A stretch of 64,000 nt of DNA from Mucilaginibacter celer. GTDB taxonomy: Bacteria; Bacteroidota; Bacteroidia; Sphingobacteriales; Sphingobacteriaceae. A program made the translations under genes and the position numbers. Positions 59,421 to 64,000 of this stretch are shown one piece after another (the first letter of the stretch is position 1; each line of letters begins with the position of its first letter). The notes under the pieces were generated by a model. That model was given only the letters and a program-made list of their open reading frames with translations, ran no database searches and was not told the origin of the DNA. The DNA lies in the NCBI RefSeq assembly GCF_003576455.2, contig NZ_CP032869.1, positions 744,001-808,000 on the forward strand, written 5' to 3'.

Positions 59421-61715
59421 TTATTTTCTTTTTCGGCTAATTAACAGTAATGCCCCTAAAACTACAGTTAAGCCGGGTACAATAACCATAATAACCAGCT
59501 TAAAAGTGGATAACTGCTTCCGTTTTACCTGCAAACTATCATCTGTTGTAGCAATCCTTCTTACATCAACCGGAAACTCTCCATTGCTAAACCATTTAAA
59601 CAGCGATTGGCCGAATTTTAAATTATATCCTTTAGGCGTTTTAATAGCGAGGTTACTTATAAAATCGGCATCGCTTGTTACAATGATTTTTTGATTGTGC
59701 CCATTAATGTTTCTGGATAACGCAGCTGCAACCGGAAAAACACCCTTTTTATCGCCTGCGCTGCCATCAAATTGAATATCGGGAGCGGTAATATCTATTT
59801 TTTCAGTTTTATTCCAACCGTAAGGCGAACTTTCCAGCAATGTATCAACAGCAAATTGAGTTTGTGGTTCAAAAGCGATGGCTGCCGCTCCCTGCATAGC
59901 AACAAAACTTCTGCTTTGCTGTAGCTCAGTAAAAATAGGGGCTATTTTTCCCGACGTGGCTGCAAACAGGGCATATACCATATCCGGGGTTTCGTTTTTG
60001 CTTGGTGATACCAGCATGCCATCAAGCAGTTTCACACCAAGCAGGTTTAACACCGGGTTAATGATCCGCTGTCTACCGGGTTCGCCGGTAATGAGCATGT
60101 TGCCGCCACGGTTAATGTAGTTCTTTATTCTATCTAATCCTGTGTTGTTAAATGAAAGAGCAGGATCGGCGAGTACCAATACTGAAATATCGCCGGGGAT
60201 CTCCCGCTGGTTGATATCTATATTTTCCACGTCGAACCCCTGGTTAATGAGTGACTGACGCGCGGTTCTGTCGCTACTGAATGTTTGATAATTCCTGTCG
60301 CCGGTTTTGTCAATGCTCCTTTCGTTGTTCCCGGTTACAAAGGCAATTTTAGGGGCAGGAACTACAAGCCGTTTTATAGCAGCACTGATCTCCGCTTCTT
60401 CCGGGAAGCGCTTCATCTCGTTATATAAACGCAGTTTGCTGGTTTTGCCCTGATATTCAAGCACACGTACAAAGGAGTTGTTTTCGGGGCTAAGATCTAT
60501 GAGTTTCCGGATTTGATCGGGCGGCATAAAATCGTCAATATCAACCTCCATATTGTCTGCTACTTTTTCTGCTACCTGTTTTATATTGAGACCTCTGATA
60601 TCGCCCTGATAGATCATGTTTGGGTTATTCTGTAGGTCGGTTGCATCATAATAGTAAACATACTTCATGGTTAAACCGGGAATGAACCGGCGGTATGCCG
60701 CAAACATTTCCAGATCGCTGTTACGCGCCGCGGGCAAGCCCGAATACACGTCCTGGTCAAGCAGGTTTACATAGGTTGTTATGGCTAAAAGACCTTTTAT
60801 CTTTTCTGATATCTCGCGGCTATTGGGAGTTAAAGTGCGGGCTTTGGTCGCTGTCATATCCAGATAGCCGGTAAACGAAGGCCTCGAACTGAGGTAACCT
60901 AAAAGCAAGGCTAATACCGATAGCATAACGTATCTTAAAGCCTGCACAGCCCATGGTTTTGATTCCCTGCCGGCACGTAGCCTGAGTATACAAAATGAAA
61001 TGAACAGTGCTATAATGATGATAAAATAAGCCACATCCCTGGTGGTGATCAATCCTTTCAGCATGTCGTCAGCCCGGCCGGAGATAGAGAGGAAGTAGGT
61101 AAGGTCCCTCAAAAAATTAACACTCTGACCAACACCGCCTACAAAATGAAGCAGGGTGAAAACAGCAAGCGTACTAATAGCTGCTACAACCTGGTAGCTG
61201 GTAAGGCTGGACATGAACAGGCCAATGGCGGCATATGTACAGGTTAACAGGAAAAGCCCTGTAAGGCCTGATAGGATGAGCGTGACATCGGCATGTTTAA
61301 TGGCGATGACTCCTACCACCGAGTATGCCGTAAGCACCAGGATGAGCAGAAAACCATAGGTAACTATAGCGAGGTATTTACCCAAAACTATCTCCCTGAT
61401 GCGCACCGGCGACGATAATAATAATTTGATTGAGCCGCTACTGGTTTCCCGGCTGATAAGCCCCATGCTTAATAATGGGATATATAAATAAAGCGTTTCT
61501 GTAACTTTAGCAAAAAGGCCGCTTACGCCTGGAAAGGCCGCAAAGGTAAGGTTATCCATGTGCGAACCCATCATCAGCGCTTCCTGCAAACCCTGCAACA
61601 TACCGAAAAAGCCCATGCCGGTTTGTACCATAAAAATAACAAGCACAAGCCAGGCCACCGGCGAATAAAATAGGGTGCTGATCTCCAGTTTGGCGATCTT
61701 TATAATTTTTAACAT
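59421..61715 (-). CDS. ABC-2 permease fused to GldG-like auxiliary domain
   Basis: A 764-residue fusion. The N-terminal ~245 residues form an ABC-2 permease with six helices ('EISTLFYSPVAWLVLVIFMVQTG', 'SSGSIKLLLSSPVRIREIVLGKYLAIVTYGFLLILVLTAYSVVGV'), like GldF/NosY. The centre (about 275-700) matches the ABC_transp_aux domain of GldG: 'KARTLTPNSREISEKIKGLLAITTYVNLLD', 'ISVLVLADPALSFNNTGLDRIKNYINRGGNMLITGEPG'. A C-terminal anchor helix follows ('VIMVIVPGLTVVLGALLLI'). GldF/GldG are separate proteins in gliding flavobacteria; fused forms occur in non-gliding Bacteroidota. The start is 5 bases after the ATPase stop, so it is cotranscribed. Confidence 0.88.
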   Translation of the reverse strand: MLKIIKIAKLEISTLFYSPVAWLVLVIFMVQTGMGFFGMLQGLQEALMMGSHMDNLTFAAFPGVSGLFAKVTETLYLYIPLLSMGLISRETSSGSIKLLLSSPVRIREIVLGKYLAIVTYGFLLILVLTAYSVVGVIAIKHADVTLILSGLTGLFLLTCTYAAIGLFMSSLTSYQVVAAISTLAVFTLLHFVGGVGQSVNFLRDLTYFLSISGRADDMLKGLITTRDVAYFIIIIALFISFCILRLRAGRESKPWAVQALRYVMLSVLALLLGYLSSRPSFTGYLDMTATKARTLTPNSREISEKIKGLLAITTYVNLLDQDVYSGLPAARNSDLEMFAAYRRFIPGLTMKYVYYYDATDLQNNPNMIYQGDIRGLNIKQVAEKVADNMEVDIDDFMPPDQIRKLIDLSPENNSFVRVLEYQGKTSKLRLYNEMKRFPEEAEISAAIKRLVVPAPKIAFVTGNNERSIDKTGDRNYQTFSSDRTARQSLINQGFDVENIDINQREIPGDISVLVLADPALSFNNTGLDRIKNYINRGGNMLITGEPGRQRIINPVLNLLGVKLLDGMLVSPSKNETPDMVYALFAATSGKIAPIFTELQQSRSFVAMQGAAAIAFEPQTQFAVDTLLESSPYGWNKTEKIDITAPDIQFDGSAGDKKGVFPVAAALSRNINGHNQKIIVTSDADFISNLAIKTPKGYNLKFGQSLFKWFSNGEFPVDVRRIATTDDSLQVKRKQLSTFKLVIMVIVPGLTVVLGALLLISRKRK

Positions 61716-61720
61716 GGATA

Positions 61721-62650
61721 TTATTTTAAGGGACGGTTGGATAGTTGTGCAAATATTTCATCGAGCGAACTTTTTTCGAGGAGGATCTCGGTAAGCTGCC
61801 AGCCGTTGTGTACACTTAATTCGACAATTTTTTTTGATATGGTGTCTGATGCTTCAAACCTAAGCCTTATGCTATGGTCGTTCAATAATTCCGCACTTGT
61901 TACACCGGGAATAGCCTTCAGTTGTGCTAAAGGCGGCGGATTATCCAAAAACACCAGCAGCGAGTTGGGCATGATGTAATTGTTAAATGCATCCATGGTA
62001 TCGGCAAAAACCATTTTTCCGCCTTCTATCATCCGGATATCGTTACAGGTGGCCTGCACTTCCGAAAGAATATGGGTAGAGAATATAACTGCCCGTTCTT
62101 CGGCTATTTCTTTGATCAGTTTGCGTACCTCCAATATCTGGATAGGGTCCAGGCCGTTGGTTGGTTCATCAAGTACAACCAGTTTAGGGTTGTGAATAAT
62201 GGCCTGCGCAATGCCTACACGTTGCCTGTAGCCGCCCGATAAATTGGCGATAAGCCTGTGGCTGAAATGGGCTATGCCACATCTGGCTTTTGCAGCTTCA
62301 ACTGCCGCTTTTACCTGCTTTTTTTCAATATCACGCAAATAGGCGCAATAAGTAAGGTATTCGTTTACAGTAAGGTCGAGGTGCAAGGGGGCATTCTGCG
62401 GCAGGAATCCCAGCAGCCTTTTTGCCTGTTCGGGAGCATCGCGCAAGTTGATACCATCTATAAAAACATTTCCTTCGGTTTGGTTAAGCACCCCGCAAAG
62501 AATGTTCATAGTCGTTGATTTGCCCGCCCCGTTCGAACCGAGCAGGCCAAGTACCCCTTGTTGGTCTATCTCAAAATTAATGTCCCTGATCGCCCAGCTT
62601 TCACTATACCTGTGCGAAAGGTGTTCTACCCGTACAATATTTTTATTCAC
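61721..62650 (-). CDS. ABC transporter ATP-binding protein (GldA-like)
   Basis: A 309-residue ATPase. No suitable ATG exists; GTG 62650 (MNKNIVRVEHLSHRY) is chosen because it starts directly before the first ABC strand, whereas the frame extends 33 codons further. Walker A GSNGAGKST is at 38-46, the Q-loop in 'GFLPQNAPLHLDLTVNEYLTY', signature LSGGYRQRVGIAQA, Walker B 'LVVLDEPTNGLDP', and the H-loop in 'IFSTHILSE'. The C-terminal ~80 residues form a regulatory tail typical of CcmA/GldA-type ATPases. Its partner is the permease encoded 5 bases downstream. What it exports or remodels is unknown. Confidence 0.9.
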   Translation of the reverse strand: MNKNIVRVEHLSHRYSESWAIRDINFEIDQQGVLGLLGSNGAGKSTTMNILCGVLNQTEGNVFIDGINLRDAPEQAKRLLGFLPQNAPLHLDLTVNEYLTYCAYLRDIEKKQVKAAVEAAKARCGIAHFSHRLIANLSGGYRQRVGIAQAIIHNPKLVVLDEPTNGLDPIQILEVRKLIKEIAEERAVIFSTHILSEVQATCNDIRMIEGGKMVFADTMDAFNNYIMPNSLLVFLDNPPPLAQLKAIPGVTSAELLNDHSIRLRFEASDTISKKIVELSVHNGWQLTEILLEKSSLDEIFAQLSNRPLK

Positions 62651-62766
62651 TGATGTAATTACCCCATAGCCTGCGGTTACTTTACCATAGGTTGGGGCAT
62701 TGCAGGTAAGACAAGAGGAGATATACCTTAGAGGTATTGGCAGGTGCAATAAATATGGATAAAGGT

Positions 62767-63348
62767 TTATCTAAGCCATATGAGCATATAAAGATAGGTT
62801 AACAGCCCCAGTTTACCACGCAATACCTTTAGCACATTGGTCATCTGCTTTTTTACGGTCTGTTCACTGGTTCCCATAATTTCGGCAATTTGTTTATGGC
62901 TTAAATGCTGTTTACGGCTCAGCTCAAATACTTCCCTCATTCTTGGCGGGAGGGCCGCGATCTCTTTTTCTATCAGGGCTTTAAACAAATTTTCGCGAAC
63001 GCGGTGGTCTGTTAGCGTGGAGTTATTATTTGAAAACTGTTGGATAGAAGATACGTATTTGGATTGCACCTCTTTATGCGCAATGTTATTAAGGATATGG
63101 TTACGTACGGCGCTATATAAATAGCCGGAAAGGTTAGTGCCGATATTTATTGTTTCGCGTTTAGCCCATAGTGTGCTGAAAACTTCCTGCAAGGCATCCT
63201 GCGCTTCGGCTGTGTTCCTGGTTTTATTCCAGGCATGGTTATGAAGGATGAATTTATAGCGGTTATAAATTTCGGCAAAAGCAGAGCGGTCGCCTGACTT
63301 TAAAAAGCCGGTCAATTCAGCATCTGAATAAGCACTATAATCCGCCAT
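62767..63348 (-). CDS. ECF RNA polymerase sigma factor (SusCD-linked)
   Basis: A 193-residue sigma-70 ECF factor from ATG 63348; a TTG six codons earlier is less likely. Region 2 ('AFAEIYNRYKFILHNHAWNKTRNTAEAQDALQEVFSTLWAKR') and region 4 ('LPPRMREVFELSRKQHLSHKQIAEIMGTSEQTVKKQMTNVL') are complete, with a hydrophobic C-terminal tail ('LGLLTYLYMLIWL') as in the sigma factor at 21980-22579. It heads the second locus. Here the order is sigma, ABC ATPase, ABC permease, FecR, SusC, SusD, M16, so the transporter may be under the same signal. Confidence 0.93.
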   Translation of the reverse strand: MADYSAYSDAELTGFLKSGDRSAFAEIYNRYKFILHNHAWNKTRNTAEAQDALQEVFSTLWAKRETINIGTNLSGYLYSAVRNHILNNIAHKEVQSKYVSSIQQFSNNNSTLTDHRVRENLFKALIEKEIAALPPRMREVFELSRKQHLSHKQIAEIMGTSEQTVKKQMTNVLKVLRGKLGLLTYLYMLIWLR

Positions 63349-64000
63349 CTTAATTAGTGTGTCCAAGTTAAGAAATTATTAAAAAATGCAACGACAGAAT
63401 CGATAGCAATCGTTCCTTTTCTTAAAGGAGGTATTTGAACCGGATAAAAAGAGTCCTCCTTGTTGTCTTTGCTAAATGTTACGATACCTCTTACTGCAAT
63501 CCCTGAGCGGTTTGTTTAAATGTTCAGGCATTTGCGCTGCAAAAACCTGAACCTCAGGCCCGCGTTCAGCGCATCATTCCTGCCTCACTGGTTCACCGGG
63601 CTCCTTTGCTTCCGCCGGGTAAAGCTGCGCTCGTTTTTCATTCCTGCCCTGAACTTGAGATCTTTCAAATGCGGCCCCCGCTCCTGCGAATGATCCGGGC
63701 GAAATTACCACCAGGCCCTCCGGGTGCCTCGTCCGGCAACGGTAGCCGGATGGGCAGCCGTTCTTTCGCCCGGTTAAAATCCTTGCCGGAACACCTCCAC
63801 GTTTCTTTTCCATGCCCTTTCCCGGACTGCTCCCAGCTTTGATATGCTGTTTCATTTAGCCTTTGCTGGAGGCGAATTTACACCTCTTCAGCGGCCAAGG
63901 CCAGGCAAGTGCCGCTATAAAAAATCTCCACACCTGCGCTGCGCTCCGGGTCGTATTTTTTGCGACAGCCTTGTTCCGCTCGCCCCCCGCGCAAGTATTC
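63349..64000. other. Right-end region, becoming GC-rich
   Basis: The first ~170 bases are AT-rich and should hold the promoter of the sigma/ABC/FecR locus. From about 63530 the base composition shifts to GC-rich with short C and G runs, unlike the rest of the window. Apart from a doubtful minus-strand ORF, no gene is supported. Confidence 0.4.
63574..63855 (-). CDS. Doubtful 93-aa ORF in GC-rich right-end segment
   Basis: An ATG-started frame with AAAGG five bases upstream. The product is very basic and rich in Gly, Arg, Lys and Pro ('MKQHIKAGSSPGKGMEKKRGG'), with no domain I recognise. It could be a small hypothetical of the kind found beside mobilisation genes in Bacteroidota elements. Alternatively it could be an artefact of GC-rich sequence, since a frame of similar length exists on the opposite strand. 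No neighbour is visible to support it. Confidence 0.25.
   Translation of the reverse strand: MKQHIKAGSSPGKGMEKKRGGVPARILTGRKNGCPSGYRCRTRHPEGLVVISPGSFAGAGAAFERSQVQGRNEKRAQLYPAEAKEPGEPVRQE

Overview
The window looks like chromosomal DNA of a Bacteroidota member, most likely Sphingobacteriaceae (Mucilaginibacter/Pedobacter type). Support comes from two SusC/SusD pairs each preceded by an ECF sigma factor and a FecR anti-sigma, an RteC-family protein, LytTR and TPR-histidine-kinase signalling, a DUF5686 outer-membrane protein, a GldA/GldFG-type ABC system and Omp85-family barrels. No rRNA, tRNA, CRISPR array or intact insertion sequence was seen.

Layout. 1-8.1 kb: the 3' part of a DHA2-type MFS exporter, a two-gene minus-strand unit (NmrA-like oxidoreductase plus unknown), a GH99-like lipoprotein with fascin-like repeats, a Crp/Fnr regulator, and a TetR regulator with a secreted alpha/beta hydrolase. 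8.4-20.7 kb: two related TPR histidine kinases (HWE/HisKA_2 type, no response regulator beside them), a degenerate HD-like protein, a DJ-1/PfpI protein, a SurA-type chaperone, an SDR-ALDH pair and a second TetR regulator. 22-32.5 kb: sigma, FecR, SusC, SusD, DUF1735 lipoprotein and M16 metallopeptidase, all in one direction, closed by a strong terminator. 32.8-38.5 kb: a 7-TM protein, the decayed 3' end of another M16 peptidase, an Omp85 barrel carrying an atypical-kinase-like N-terminal region, and a head-GIN (DUF2807) protein. 50-63.4 kb: a second sigma / ABC transporter / FecR / SusC / SusD / M16 locus on the minus strand. The last ~450 bases are GC-rich and contain no gene I recognise.

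The most interesting part is 39-46.4 kb. A short gene at 41227-41397 (minus) encodes a 56-residue peptide with a basic N-terminal half and a very Thr-rich C-terminal half, which looks like a class I lanthipeptide-type precursor. A full-length LanB-type dehydratase lies at 43304-46345. Between them, divergent from the precursor, sit a LytS-type kinase and a LytTR regulator whose genes overlap by 4 bases. Downstream of the precursor are an uncharacterised 387-residue protein and an RteC-family protein. No LanC cyclase, dedicated exporter or leader protease is seen nearby, and the precursor has a single Cys in its N-terminal part. The product may therefore be a dehydrobutyrine-rich linear peptide rather than a normal lanthipeptide.

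Two sets of recurring intergenic motifs suggest small local regulons: a palindrome ACGATATATCGT about 95-120 bases upstream of three plus-strand genes, and a 12-mer TACTTTATTTCG, twice arranged as an inverted pair with exactly 19 bases between the arms. Two decayed gene fragments (an M16 C-terminus and a DsbD membrane segment) show that intergenic regions here hold gene remnants. All functions are inferred from sequence reading; no database search was run.
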